The translations under genes and the position numbers were made by a program. Positions 32,479 through 41,362 of a DNA stretch of 64,000 nt are shown in pieces. Position 1 is the first letter of the stretch. Every line of letters begins with the position of its first letter. Location: positions 96,554-160,553 of the forward strand of contig DCDG01000037.1 of NCBI GenBank assembly GCA_002316315.1, read 5' to 3'. The notes beneath the pieces were generated by a model that saw nothing but the letters and a program-made list of their open reading frames with translations, was not told the DNA's origin and made no database searches. Origin of the DNA: Candidatus Aminicenantes bacterium UBA1061 (GTDB taxonomy: Bacteria; Acidobacteriota; Aminicenantia; Aminicenantales; Saccharicenantaceae).

Positions 32479-33096
32479 ATGGCAGCTAACAAAACCAATA
32501 AATCAACGAAGAATATGGATCAGAAAAAGATAGAAGAGGCTGTGTATCATTTGCTTGAGGGCATTGGTGAAGATCCAGACAGACCAGGTCTTAAGGGAAC
32601 ACCGGGCCGGGTGGCCAGAATGCTTGATGATATTCTCGGCGGAATTAAAATTGATCCAGCCGAAGATCTGGAAGTTTTCCAGGACGAAAGGCATGATGAA
32701 ATGGTTCTCATCCGGAATATTCCGCTTTATTCAGTATGTGAACATCATCTTCTGCCCTTTGCCGGAGTGGCCCATGTGGCTTATATACCAAAGGAAGGAA
32801 GAATTGTCGGGCTCAGCAAAATTGCCAGGCTGGTTGATATCCTGTCCAGGAGGCTTCAGGTGCAGGAAAGGCTGACCAAGCAGATCGCCGATACTCTTAA
32901 CGCCACTCTTAACCCCCTTGGAGTCATGGTGGTCATCGAGGCCGAACATCTCTGCATGTCAATGAGAGGCATAAAAAAACCAAAAGCAATAACCGTGACT
33001 TCAGCTGTCCGTGGCTCATTCCGTAACAATCCGGCTACCCGGACAGAAGCCATGATGCTGATAAGAGGAGGTCTACCCGGTGGAAGAGAAAGCTAA
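32479..33096 (+). CDS. folE: GTP cyclohydrolase I
   Basis: 205 aa. Makes 7,8-dihydroneopterin triphosphate from GTP for folate (and possibly queuosine) synthesis. Zinc ligands C87 and H90 (SVCEHHLLPF) and C159 (EHLCMSMRG) are all present, so this is the zinc-dependent type IA enzyme. Also present: GLSKIARLVDILSRRLQVQERLT and the TVTSAVRG C-terminus. The ~12-residue N-terminal Asn/Lys/Thr-rich stretch is variable. Its 3' end overlaps the metG start by 17 bp, so expression is coupled. Confidence 0.96.
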   Translation: MAANKTNKSTKNMDQKKIEEAVYHLLEGIGEDPDRPGLKGTPGRVARMLDDILGGIKIDPAEDLEVFQDERHDEMVLIRNIPLYSVCEHHLLPFAGVAHVAYIPKEGRIVGLSKIARLVDILSRRLQVQERLTKQIADTLNATLNPLGVMVVIEAEHLCMSMRGIKKPKAITVTSAVRGSFRNNPATRTEAMMLIRGGLPGGRES

Positions 33097-35035
33097 GCAG
33101 ACATTCTATGTCACCACACCTATTTATTACGTTAATGATGTGCCACACATCGGCCATGCCTATACAACTATTATTGCTGATGCCATGGCCCGTTATCAAC
33201 GGCTGAAAGGAAATAAGGTCTTCTTCCTGACTGGCACCGATGAACACGGACAGAAAATAGAAAAAAGTGCAGCGGAAAAAGGGCTGTCGCCGCAGGAACT
33301 GGCCGACCGCGTAGTGGTTCGCTTTAAAGACCTGTGGCAAAAGCTCAATATTTCCTATGATTATTTCATCAGAACGACCGAAAAATTTCATGAGCAAGGA
33401 GTCCAGAAAATATTTAAAATATTGCTCGATAAGGGCGATATTTATAAGGGAAGCTATCAAGGCTGGTATTGTATTTCTGAGGAGAATTTTCTCTCGGAAG
33501 ACATCCCGCTGGAAGCGGAAGGGTATAAAATCTGTCCTGATTGCGGCCGGAAGGCTGTGCTCCTCGAGGAAGAAAGCTACTTTTTCCGCCTGTCAGCATA
33601 TCAGCAGGCCCTGCTGGATTTCTATCAATCTCATCCACGTTTTGTCCGCCCGCCAGGAAGGATGAATGAGGTGATCAGCTTCGTCCGTCAGGGGCTCAAA
33701 GACCTGAGTATTACCAGGACTTCAGTCAAGTGGGGAATACCTGTTCCCGGCGATCCCAAACATACTATTTATGTCTGGTTTGATGCCCTTCATAACTACG
33801 TTACCGCTATTGGCTATGATTGGAATCCAGAGCATTTCGCCACCTTCTGGCCAGCTGATGTCCATCTGATCGGAAAAGACATCCTGCGCTTTCATGCTAT
33901 TTTCTGGCCAGCCTTTTTAATGGCTGCCGGTTTTGAACTGCCGGCTACCGTTTTCAGCCATGGCTGGTGGCTCAAAGATGAAGCCAAGATGTCTAAATCT
34001 AAGGGCAATGTTCTTGATCCGTATTTTATTCTCAATAAAGTTGGAGCTGATGCCCTCAGATATTTTTTGCTGAGAGAAATTCCCATTGGACAGGATGGCA
34101 ACTTCTCTCACCAGGGCTTTGTCCACCGGATAAACTCTGATTTGGCCAATGATCTGGGCAATCTTGTTCAGAGAACCTTAACCATGGCCGTTAACTACTT
34201 TGATGGGCTGCTGCCGGCGGTGACTGAAGAATATGAGATAGACCTGGAACTCACCAGACAGTTTGATGAAACTAAAAATAAGGTTTATGACCTTTATAAC
34301 GACTATGCCCTGAACCGGGCCCTGGAAGAAATCTGGTTTTTCTTGAATGCCGTTAACAAGTATTTGGCTGATAATGAACCATGGAAACTGGCCGGCCAGG
34401 CAGAAAAAAGAGACCGGCTGGCCAGAGTCCTTTATCAGGCTCTATGCTCGATAAGAGGAGCCAGCTACCTTCTTTACCCGGTTATGCCAGAGACTGCGGA
34501 AAAAATCTGGAATTTACTGGGAGAAGAAAGAAAGCCCTCTACTATTATGACTTCCCAGCTTAATTTTTATGATTTTCAACCCGTGAATAAAATTAGCCGG
34601 GCCAAAGCTATTTTCCCCAGGATTGATCTGGCTGAGTTCACAGGAGACACTAATAAATCTATAGAACAGACTCAGCCGGCTATAAAGATGGAAACCAAGG
34701 AGAGTAAGATGGAATATATCACTTATGAAGAATTTAAAAAGATGGATTTAAGGGTAGCCAAGGTCATAGCTGCAGAAAGGGTGGAAGGGACAAAAAAGCT
34801 TTTAAAGCTGCAGATTGACCTTGGAACCGAACAGAGGCAAATTATCGCCGGGGTAGCTGAAACCTATTCGCCTGAAGATTTGCTGAATAAAGAATTTATC
34901 ATTATTGCTAATCTTCAACCCGCTGTTATCAGGGGAATTGAGTCTCAGGGGATGCTGCTGGCCGCCGAAGTTGATGGCCTGGCCATCATCCCATTTTTTG
35001 ACCGGGATATTCCGCCAGGAACAAAAGTCAAATAA
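33080..35035 (+). CDS. metG: Methionyl-tRNA synthetase with C-terminal tRNA-binding domain
   Basis: 651 aa class I synthetase. HIGH (23-26), the KMSKS loop (303-307) and the ISRAHP-like anticodon-recognition region are present. In the zinc-knuckle position only C131, C152 and C155 remain (YCISEEN...CPDCG), one Cys fewer than the four-Cys knuckle. The last ~105 residues (from about 545, ITYEEFKKMDLRVAKV) are the EMAP/Trbp111-type tRNA-binding and dimerisation domain. The GTG start is supported by AGAGGAGG eight bases upstream and overlaps folE. Confidence 0.96.
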   Translation: MEEKAKQTFYVTTPIYYVNDVPHIGHAYTTIIADAMARYQRLKGNKVFFLTGTDEHGQKIEKSAAEKGLSPQELADRVVVRFKDLWQKLNISYDYFIRTTEKFHEQGVQKIFKILLDKGDIYKGSYQGWYCISEENFLSEDIPLEAEGYKICPDCGRKAVLLEEESYFFRLSAYQQALLDFYQSHPRFVRPPGRMNEVISFVRQGLKDLSITRTSVKWGIPVPGDPKHTIYVWFDALHNYVTAIGYDWNPEHFATFWPADVHLIGKDILRFHAIFWPAFLMAAGFELPATVFSHGWWLKDEAKMSKSKGNVLDPYFILNKVGADALRYFLLREIPIGQDGNFSHQGFVHRINSDLANDLGNLVQRTLTMAVNYFDGLLPAVTEEYEIDLELTRQFDETKNKVYDLYNDYALNRALEEIWFFLNAVNKYLADNEPWKLAGQAEKRDRLARVLYQALCSIRGASYLLYPVMPETAEKIWNLLGEERKPSTIMTSQLNFYDFQPVNKISRAKAIFPRIDLAEFTGDTNKSIEQTQPAIKMETKESKMEYITYEEFKKMDLRVAKVIAAERVEGTKKLLKLQIDLGTEQRQIIAGVAETYSPEDLLNKEFIIIANLQPAVIRGIESQGMLLAAEVDGLAIIPFFDRDIPPGTKVK

Positions 35036-35052
35036 GGTAAACCACCAGGTAA

Positions 35053-35703
35053 TCAATCCCCCAGGAGGACATGCTGGATTTCGACCAGAGGAATTTTTCC
35101 TTCCCTGAGGCAAACAGGTTCTGGCCCGGCCAAATCGACAATGGTCGAGGGCTTACCCCCGGGGGTTTCTCCGCCATTAATAAAAAATCCCACCTGGCCA
35201 GCAAAGGTCCGGTAAACCTCATCAAATGAAGACAGCGGCGGCTGACCGCTCAGGTTAGCACTGGTCGAAATTAAAAGGGCACCTGCCTTCTGAATCAATT
35301 GCCTCAGCCAGGACGGGGAAGGAACTCGAACTGCTATTGTTTGTCCCATCCAGGGCAAAGATTCAGGTATCAGTCCTTCCCTGGCCCGGAGGACAAGAGT
35401 CATCGGTCCAGGCCAGAAAGTCCTGGCCAGCCGGAAAAATGAGGCTGGTGGCTTTTCTATAAAGCTCAAAACCATATCGAGGTCAGAAGCACAAAAAGGC
35501 AGCGGCTTATTGGCCTGACGGCCCTTTAGATCAAAAATTTTCTGATAAACAGAGTGGAAGAAAACAAGTCCACCCAGGCCGTAAAAAGTTTCAGTGGGGA
35601 AAATGAGTAGCTCATGCTGGTTTAGAATGCGGGTTAAAAGTCCCTCTTCTTCGTCTTTCAGTCTCGAATCAATAAGCTCAAATATTTTTGCCAAGCCGCT
35701 CAC
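35053..35703 (-). CDS. tsaC: Threonylcarbamoyl-AMP synthase (Sua5/YciO/YrdC family)
   Basis: 216 aa. It would make threonylcarbamoyl-AMP from Thr, bicarbonate and ATP, the first step of the t6A37 tRNA modification. Motifs: LIFPTETFYGLGG, FDLKGRQANKPLPF with the K-R/K-x-x-PL signature, FWPGPMTLVLRA, VRVPSPSWLRQLI and LISTSANLSGQPP. It lacks the extra C-terminal Sua5 domain. The start is a GTG. It is convergent with metG, only 17 bp apart. Confidence 0.9.
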   Translation of the reverse strand: MSGLAKIFELIDSRLKDEEEGLLTRILNQHELLIFPTETFYGLGGLVFFHSVYQKIFDLKGRQANKPLPFCASDLDMVLSFIEKPPASFFRLARTFWPGPMTLVLRAREGLIPESLPWMGQTIAVRVPSPSWLRQLIQKAGALLISTSANLSGQPPLSSFDEVYRTFAGQVGFFINGGETPGGKPSTIVDLAGPEPVCLREGKIPLVEIQHVLLGD

Positions 35704-35780
35704 CTCACTGCAGCCCCGGGGCCAGTAAATATCATTCTGTTTTAAAATAATCCAACTTCAGCCAGCTGGCAAGTCTGAGG

Positions 35781-35812
35781 AAAAGGGACAGTTGTCGCCA
35801 AAAAGGAACAGT
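35781..35812. repeat. Two AAAAGGRACAGT direct repeats with 20-bp period upstream of a sigma-54 promoter
   Basis: AAAAGGGACAGT (35781-35792) and AAAAGGAACAGT (35801-35812) are in the same orientation, exactly 20 bp (about two helical turns) apart and roughly 45-75 bp upstream of the -24 element. Candidate activator sites; alternatively a fragment of a REP-like repeat. Confidence 0.4.
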
Positions 35813-35839
35813 CAGGTAGCAGTTAACAGGTAGTCTGGC

Positions 35840-35860
35840 TGGCACAAAATTTGCTATAAT
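35840..35860 (+). promoter_or_regulatory. Sigma-54 (-24/-12) promoter for the outer-membrane protein gene
   Basis: TGGCAC (35840-35845), N5, TTGCT (35851-35855) gives the diagnostic GG and GC dinucleotides with exactly 10 bp between them, a full match to the RpoN consensus. A TATAAT (35855-35860) overlaps its end but has no -35 at the right distance. The gene would need an AAA+ activator. Confidence 0.65.
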
Positions 35861-35880
35861 AACCAGGTAAGGAGGTAATA

Positions 35881-36648
35881 ATGAAAAAGAAACTCGTCAT
35901 CTTTTTGATTGGCCTGATGTTCGTTCCAGTTGTGGCTTCTGCTGATATCTTTACTTTCAGATATGGTTACTTTGTGCCGAGAATGAGCGGCGGAGAAGAC
36001 AGCCTGTGGAACATTGAATTCGAAAATATGAGCCTTAAAAAATCAGAGTACCAATCAGGCATGATCGGCCTGGCTTATGAACACTTTCTAAATCGTCAAT
36101 TCAGTCTGGTCCTTTCAGTAGATTTTTACAGCCGGGATAAAGCCGGTTTTTATCGTGACTGGTCAATGTATAAAATAGAAAACATGTATTTTGCCTTCCC
36201 AGCCTCTTATTATCCTTATGGCGAGATGATTATCCACTCTTTCAGAGTGTCTCAGACCCCTCTTCAGGTATCATTAAAGGTTACACCTCTCGGCCGTCAG
36301 GTGAGATTCGTTCCCTATTTTGGCGGCGGCCTGGGAATCTATTTTTGGTCAGTTAAGCTCGCCGGGGATATGGTTGATTTTTCTGATGAATATATATATA
36401 CAGATCCAGATCTGGGTGATGTCTCCGTCTATCCTGTCTTTTATACCTATGCCCGCGAACCAAAACGGATTTCCCTTGGTTCCAATGTCTTTGCTGGCAT
36501 CATGATTCCGCTGGGTAGACAGGTGACCCTTGATCTCAACTTACGCTATCAATTTTTAAAACCAGAGTTCCATGAAGATTTTGTCGGTTTTGAAAAATTT
36601 GATTTAAGCGGTTATGCTCTTGTGGCCGGCATAAATTACTGGTTTTAA
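35881..36648 (+). CDS. Outer-membrane beta-barrel protein of unknown function
   Basis: 255 aa with a clear signal peptide (MKKKLVIFLIGLMFVPVVASA). Alternating hydrophobic/aromatic strands follow, with FGGGLGIYFWSV, FAGIMIPLGRQVTLDLNLRYQF and a C-terminal Phe (GINYWF) as expected for BAM recognition. It looks like a single small barrel of the OmpA-N/OmpW-like class (about 8-10 strands); no known family is certain. SD AAGGAGG, sigma-54-type promoter, and a strong terminator afterwards make it a monocistronic unit, which suggests dedicated regulation. Confidence 0.75.
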   Translation: MKKKLVIFLIGLMFVPVVASADIFTFRYGYFVPRMSGGEDSLWNIEFENMSLKKSEYQSGMIGLAYEHFLNRQFSLVLSVDFYSRDKAGFYRDWSMYKIENMYFAFPASYYPYGEMIIHSFRVSQTPLQVSLKVTPLGRQVRFVPYFGGGLGIYFWSVKLAGDMVDFSDEYIYTDPDLGDVSVYPVFYTYAREPKRISLGSNVFAGIMIPLGRQVTLDLNLRYQFLKPEFHEDFVGFEKFDLSGYALVAGINYWF

Positions 36649-36681
36649 CAGGCAAGCTCTCCATTTCCACTATCCATCTAT

Positions 36682-36722
36682 CTGCCGGGCTCCAGGTCAA
36701 AAGCCGGGCCCGGCAGTTTTTT
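36682..36722 (+). terminator. Intrinsic terminator after the outer-membrane protein gene
   Basis: CTGCCGGGC (36682-36690) pairs with GCCCGGCAG (36708-36716), followed at once by six Ts (36717-36722). It lies 33 bp after the stop codon. Confidence 0.88.
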
Positions 36723-36740
36723 AATCTGTTCTCGAAAAGA

Positions 36741-37580
36741 TCAAATCATCAGAGAATTGATTATATTCTCATAATATTCTGCCTGGCAGAGCTGGCCTCT
36801 CTTCCTGAAGCCTCCAGCCAGAATGGTAGCTTTTCGCTTAATTTCCTTTTTGATCAGTAAAGTTGCTTTCTCATCAACGCCTGAAGCCAGGGCTTTGAGT
36901 AAGGCCTCGACGCGCCACCGGTCATTTCCCCAGTATTTTTGAGAGAGCTGATCAGCATGCCCTCCCCTCTTAACGATAAGAGGTGAAGACAGATAATAGT
37001 AAGGATACCGTAAGGCAATTCTGATGCCCAGATCATAATCCTCACAGACAGGAAGATTTTCATCAAATTGACCGAGTTCTTCAAACAGCTGCCGTCTGAA
37101 AACTGCCGAAGACAAACTCAAAAGACAGAGCGATAGGGCTTTCTCGAGGATATAGCCTGAAGATTTCTGATGCTTTCTGGCCTGGTTAACCCTTCTTCCC
37201 CGTCTTATCCAGATTTCCTCTGCCAGACAAAAAGGGGCAGAAGGGAAAGCCCGCAGATAGCTCATCTGGACCTCAATCTTGGACGGAAGCCAGAGATCAT
37301 CCGAATCAAGAAAAGCTATAAAATCTCCCCTGGCCAGGGCCAACCCCCGGTTACGGGCTGCGCTTACACCCCGGTGTGGTTCAGCATAATAACGAATATT
37401 GGGCACAGTCTGAAGATACTGGCTGACCACCAGACCGGTCTCATCAGTCGAGCCGTCGTCAATAACCAGCAACTCCCAGTCCTGGGGATTTTTAATAAAA
37501 TAGGTCTGAGCCAGAACAGAATTAATAGCTTCAACTAAAAATCGGCAGCGATTATAAGTGACGATAATGGCCGTTATCAT
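36741..37580 (-). CDS. Family 2 glycosyltransferase
   Basis: 279 aa, soluble GT-A fold. MITAIIVTYNRCRFLVEAI at the start, the nucleotide-sugar site VIDDGST (39-45), GVSAARNRGLALARGDFIAFLDSDD with the metal-binding DSDD (92-95) and the acceptor-side CEDYDLGIRIAL. It transfers a sugar to an envelope glycan, perhaps LPS, capsule or a glycoprotein; donor and acceptor are unknown. It lies 18 bp downstream of the WHy-domain gene on the same strand; galE is 5 kb away on the other strand. Confidence 0.85.
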   Translation of the reverse strand: MITAIIVTYNRCRFLVEAINSVLAQTYFIKNPQDWELLVIDDGSTDETGLVVSQYLQTVPNIRYYAEPHRGVSAARNRGLALARGDFIAFLDSDDLWLPSKIEVQMSYLRAFPSAPFCLAEEIWIRRGRRVNQARKHQKSSGYILEKALSLCLLSLSSAVFRRQLFEELGQFDENLPVCEDYDLGIRIALRYPYYYLSSPLIVKRGGHADQLSQKYWGNDRWRVEALLKALASGVDEKATLLIKKEIKRKATILAGGFRKRGQLCQAEYYENIINSLMI

Positions 37581-37598
37581 AGGTCTTAAAAGGAGAGT

Positions 37599-38459
37599 TC
37601 AGTGAACCTGCTCTTTCTTTACTGAATCAGATTTTTCGAGACCGAAAGGCAGTAATCCCCAGGCAGAATCGGCAGTAATATGAGCTTTAAGAATAAATGG
37701 CACGAGTTCTTTCTCCAGGTCGTCTCTCAGTTCCCTGCCCATCTCAAAAAAATCAAGCATTAAAGGCAGATGAAAGGTCTTAACTCCTCCTGGTTCTAGA
37801 GCCTTATCTCCGGCTAGCCCACCTTGATAAATCAGGCGGTTCCCCAGGCACAGTTCAAGGCGCAGGTCTTTGATCAATAAATCATAGGGATTTGGGTTTT
37901 TCAGTTGAAAACTGAACGTAAATTCAGCTCCGCCCAGTGTTAAATCTTTAACCGCCAGGGGTAGGAAGATTATGTCTGGCAACTTGAAGATGGGGAATTC
38001 CATCGAAAAAGTAAAAGGAGCTTTTTCCACCTTATTTTTTTCATTCCTGAAGAACATTTCCCCTGTGACCAGACAGTTGGCCTGTTGTTGCCTTTCGGAC
38101 AGGGCAGCCGGCAGGTATTGATAGCTAATTTTAACCGGGAAAAGAAGGCTGATGGACTGCCTTGAAAAGATAGTTACACTTTCATCAAGGGAGACCTGTT
38201 GTTCAAAAAAATTCTGGCCATTGATCATCACCCGGTAAAAGTAAGAAATCAAGACATAGTTTCTATCGGAATTATTTTTGATAGCCGGGTAAAAGGATAA
38301 AGTTAATCCTTCAGGACTGAGCTCGGTTATTTTTTTTTCCTGAAGACTGATGACCAGATTTCTGGCGGCCGAAGCAGCCATAGACTCCCCACCTATCACA
38401 AACACTGACAGAGCGGTTTGAATAATCAGAAGCAAATAGATTAGCTTTTTTTGGTACAT
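37599..38459 (-). CDS. Exported protein with two LEA14/WHy-type domains
   Basis: 286 aa with a signal peptide (about 1-28). Two repeats of an LEA-2/WHy-like beta-sandwich can be seen: residues ~40-140 (ITELSPEGLTLSFYPAIKNNSD) and ~160-270 (KDLTLGGAEFTFSFQLKNPNPYDL, then LEPGGVKTFHLPL). The N-P-N-x-x-x-L signature is typical of late embryogenesis abundant group 2 proteins. Such bacterial proteins sit in the periplasm and are linked to desiccation or envelope stress, but their function is not established. It precedes the GT2 gene and is divergent from the S9 peptidase. Confidence 0.7.
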   Translation of the reverse strand: MYQKKLIYLLLIIQTALSVFVIGGESMAASAARNLVISLQEKKITELSPEGLTLSFYPAIKNNSDRNYVLISYFYRVMINGQNFFEQQVSLDESVTIFSRQSISLLFPVKISYQYLPAALSERQQQANCLVTGEMFFRNEKNKVEKAPFTFSMEFPIFKLPDIIFLPLAVKDLTLGGAEFTFSFQLKNPNPYDLLIKDLRLELCLGNRLIYQGGLAGDKALEPGGVKTFHLPLMLDFFEMGRELRDDLEKELVPFILKAHITADSAWGLLPFGLEKSDSVKKEQVH

Positions 38460-38602
38460 TTTATCGACTTAGAAAATTTAATCCTAAAGGTCTAAAAATA
38501 CCCCAAAAATCGATTATTTACAAGTCAGCCCAAGATTCCTCTGGATATTTTCAACTGATCGGATATACTCATAAAAAGAAATTAAACCATCAAGGAGGCC
38601 AA

Positions 38603-41356
38603 ATGAAACCTAATCACGGGAAGGCTTATCTCATATTGGCTTCTGCCCTCTTTTTTGTTCTGGCTTTCTCTCTTCAGGCTCAAGAAAAAAAAACCTTGCC
38701 AGCTCCCTGGACAATTGAGGATATCATCTATCAGGAAAGAGCTTTTGATTTTAACCTATCACCCGACGGTCAGAAGGTTGTCTGGGTAAAAAACACACCT
38801 GATAGGGAGAAAGATACCAGAGTTTCACATCTTTTTTTAAGTTTAACCGGCCAGCAGAAAAACAGTCAACCTGTTCAGTTAACCAGGGGACATAGTTCTG
38901 AAAGCCGGCCTCGCTGGTCCCCCTCCGGCCAGCAGATAGCCTTTCTTTCGGCACGTCAGGAAAGTGGCCAGGCTGAGTCCGACCAGGCAGTAACCGGCCA
39001 GCAGCTCTGGCTGCTCGACATCCGAGGCGGCGAGCCGGTCAGGATAACCGACCTGGAGTTTGGCCTGATCAATTTTGCCTGGATAGACGACTATCACCTC
39101 CTGATTCTGGCCCGTGAAACCAGAACATTAAAAGAAATTAAAGAAAAAGAAAGAAAGGATGATTCAATCATATTTGAAGATCAGGAACATCTTATTCCAC
39201 AGCGGCTCTTCATCTATTGTCTGAAAGAAAAAAAATGGCACCGGCTGACTGAAAACCGTGACCAGATCACCAATTTTTATCTGTCGCCTGACCGGAAACT
39301 GGTCATCACCAGCAACAATCAGAGCCTGAGTTATGAAAATGATAAAAAAATAAAACCGAAATTTTTCCTTATCAAACTCGAAGACAAATCCAGTCGGGAG
39401 ATCTTTCCTGAAGATTTTTTTAAGCCAGATGGGATTTTCTGGGATAAAAACAATCAGGGATTTTATTTTTCAGTTATGAAAACCAGCGATCCGGTCAATG
39501 AGACGGCTGGAGCTGACTTCCTGTATTATTATGACCTCAAAATCGATGGCTACCGGGAAATCAATCTCAACTGGGAAGCCGGGCTGATGGAGCCATATTT
39601 ACTGGTTAAAAACGACGGATTTATTGCTCCTCTGGCAGCCGGAGCCAGGCCTAAGTGGAGAAGATACTACCGCCAGGCCGAAGATTTCAGTTTTGAAGAA
39701 ATTGAAGGCGAGCATTATCCACAGATTTATAACTTAACTGGTCAGGAAAATGGCGATTGGGTAGTTTACAATTACACTACTGCCTCCAGGCCAGGAGTAT
39801 GGTATTTCGGCCACCTGGAAAAGAATAAGCTGGTCATAGACAGACCACTGGTTGAACTCAATCTCAATTTTAAGAATAAAAAAATAGCCAGGACAGAAGT
39901 TATAAGATGGCAGGGCGCCATGGAGGATGAGATTGAAGGGATTCTTTATTATCCCCATGATTATCAGCCTGGCAAAAAATATCCGTTGTTTTTAAATATT
40001 CATGGCGGACCAACCGGCATTGATATGGATGAGTTCGACGAATCATACGCTTATTATCCCAACCTTCTGGCCCAGAAAGGCTGTTTTGTGCTCCGCCCCA
40101 ATTATCATGGCTCCGCCGGTTATGGACAGAAATTTGTTGAGTCAATCAGAGGCCACTACTATGACTACGACCTGGAAGACATGATCAAGGGTGTCGATTA
40201 TCTGATTTCCAAAGGACTAATTGATCCTGACCGGCTGGGAACCATGGGCTGGTCAAATGGCGGCATTCTGAGTATCGCCTTGCTCGTCTGGACGAACCGC
40301 TTTAAAGTGGGCGGAATTGGAGCAGCTAATGTTGACTGGATCAGCGACTATGGGACCTGCGCCTTTGGTGTCAGCTTTGATAATTATTATTTTCTGGGAG
40401 CCCCCTGGGAAAGGCCGGATTATTATCAACAGCTATCACCTCTTTTCCATTTCAAAGACATGAAGGTGCCAACTATAATTTTTCACGGAACAGAAGATAC
40501 CAATGTGCCCTTCGGTCAGGGGATGGAGCATTACCGTGTTCTCCAGCAACTGGGCCAGGCACCGGTCAAATTTATTATTTTCCCTGGCGAGCCGCATGGA
40601 CTTAGAAAACTATCTCATCAGCTCCGCAAAATGGAAGAGGAACTAGCCTGGTTTGACCGGCACTTTTTTAAAGTGGGCTCAGCAAAAAATGAAGCTCTAA
40701 AAGAGCTTTCGCCACTTGACCTTACTCTTAGAGCCCGGTCCTATGCTCGCTCTGGTTCAAGCTATGGGCTTAAAATTAAAGGTCAGCTCATTCCGGAAAC
40801 AGTTGTCTGGCAGGACCTGCTGGTCGGACGGTTTGAAGTCACCAGGGCTCAGTGGCAGGCATTTCGGCCCGGTTACCAATTTCAAGCAGGAACCGAAAAT
40901 TATCCGGTAAGCGGAATTTCTTTCGAGGAAGCCAGGCAATATGTCGGCTGGCTCAGTCAGTTAACCGGAGATGATTATCGGCTACCGTCCGTGGCTGAAG
41001 CTCAGAAGCTGACGGCTGAAGCGAAGAGCAACCAGGATAATATTCTTGATTACTGGGCTGGTTATCCGGTCAATTTTGATGAGTCTAGAGCCCTTCTGGC
41101 CGTTATTGCTGGTCTCAAGGGGCCGGCCCCACTACTTCTTCCTGTCGACCGGTTTCAGCCGGCTGGGGAAAACCTGATTTATGGGCTGGCCGGTAGCGTG
41201 GCTGAATGGGCAATTGATGATAAGGGCAAGGGCCAGGTTTATGGCCTGAGTGCCATTCACCGCGCCCAGGCTGCAAATGAAGGCGACTATGCGCCACCTC
41301 CTTCCGACTATACTGGCCTGCGGGTCTTCAAGATAGCCAAAAAATCAGTAAAATAG
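38603..41356 (+). CDS. S9 (prolyl oligopeptidase-type) peptidase fused to an FGE/C-type-lectin-like domain
   Basis: 917 aa. Signal peptide (1-27); WD40-like propeller (about 35-430); alpha/beta-hydrolase domain (about 440-690) with the full triad S551 (GWSNGG), D632 (HGTEDTNVP) and H665 (GEPHG), as in acylaminoacyl/dipeptidyl peptidases. A C-terminal module (about 735-912) follows, with VGRFEVTRAQWQAF, YPVSGISFEEARQYVGWL, YRLPSVAEA, GLAGSVAEWAID and TGLRVFK: the fold of formylglycine-generating enzyme/SUMF1. That module has no cysteine at all, so it cannot use the copper/cysteine chemistry of FGE and more likely binds substrate or cell surface. SD AAGGAGG. cca follows after six bases. Confidence 0.88.
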   Translation: MKPNHGKAYLILASALFFVLAFSLQAQEKKTLPAPWTIEDIIYQERAFDFNLSPDGQKVVWVKNTPDREKDTRVSHLFLSLTGQQKNSQPVQLTRGHSSESRPRWSPSGQQIAFLSARQESGQAESDQAVTGQQLWLLDIRGGEPVRITDLEFGLINFAWIDDYHLLILARETRTLKEIKEKERKDDSIIFEDQEHLIPQRLFIYCLKEKKWHRLTENRDQITNFYLSPDRKLVITSNNQSLSYENDKKIKPKFFLIKLEDKSSREIFPEDFFKPDGIFWDKNNQGFYFSVMKTSDPVNETAGADFLYYYDLKIDGYREINLNWEAGLMEPYLLVKNDGFIAPLAAGARPKWRRYYRQAEDFSFEEIEGEHYPQIYNLTGQENGDWVVYNYTTASRPGVWYFGHLEKNKLVIDRPLVELNLNFKNKKIARTEVIRWQGAMEDEIEGILYYPHDYQPGKKYPLFLNIHGGPTGIDMDEFDESYAYYPNLLAQKGCFVLRPNYHGSAGYGQKFVESIRGHYYDYDLEDMIKGVDYLISKGLIDPDRLGTMGWSNGGILSIALLVWTNRFKVGGIGAANVDWISDYGTCAFGVSFDNYYFLGAPWERPDYYQQLSPLFHFKDMKVPTIIFHGTEDTNVPFGQGMEHYRVLQQLGQAPVKFIIFPGEPHGLRKLSHQLRKMEEELAWFDRHFFKVGSAKNEALKELSPLDLTLRARSYARSGSSYGLKIKGQLIPETVVWQDLLVGRFEVTRAQWQAFRPGYQFQAGTENYPVSGISFEEARQYVGWLSQLTGDDYRLPSVAEAQKLTAEAKSNQDNILDYWAGYPVNFDESRALLAVIAGLKGPAPLLLPVDRFQPAGENLIYGLAGSVAEWAIDDKGKGQVYGLSAIHRAQAANEGDYAPPPSDYTGLRVFKIAKKSVK

Positions 41357-41362
41357 TTTGTG

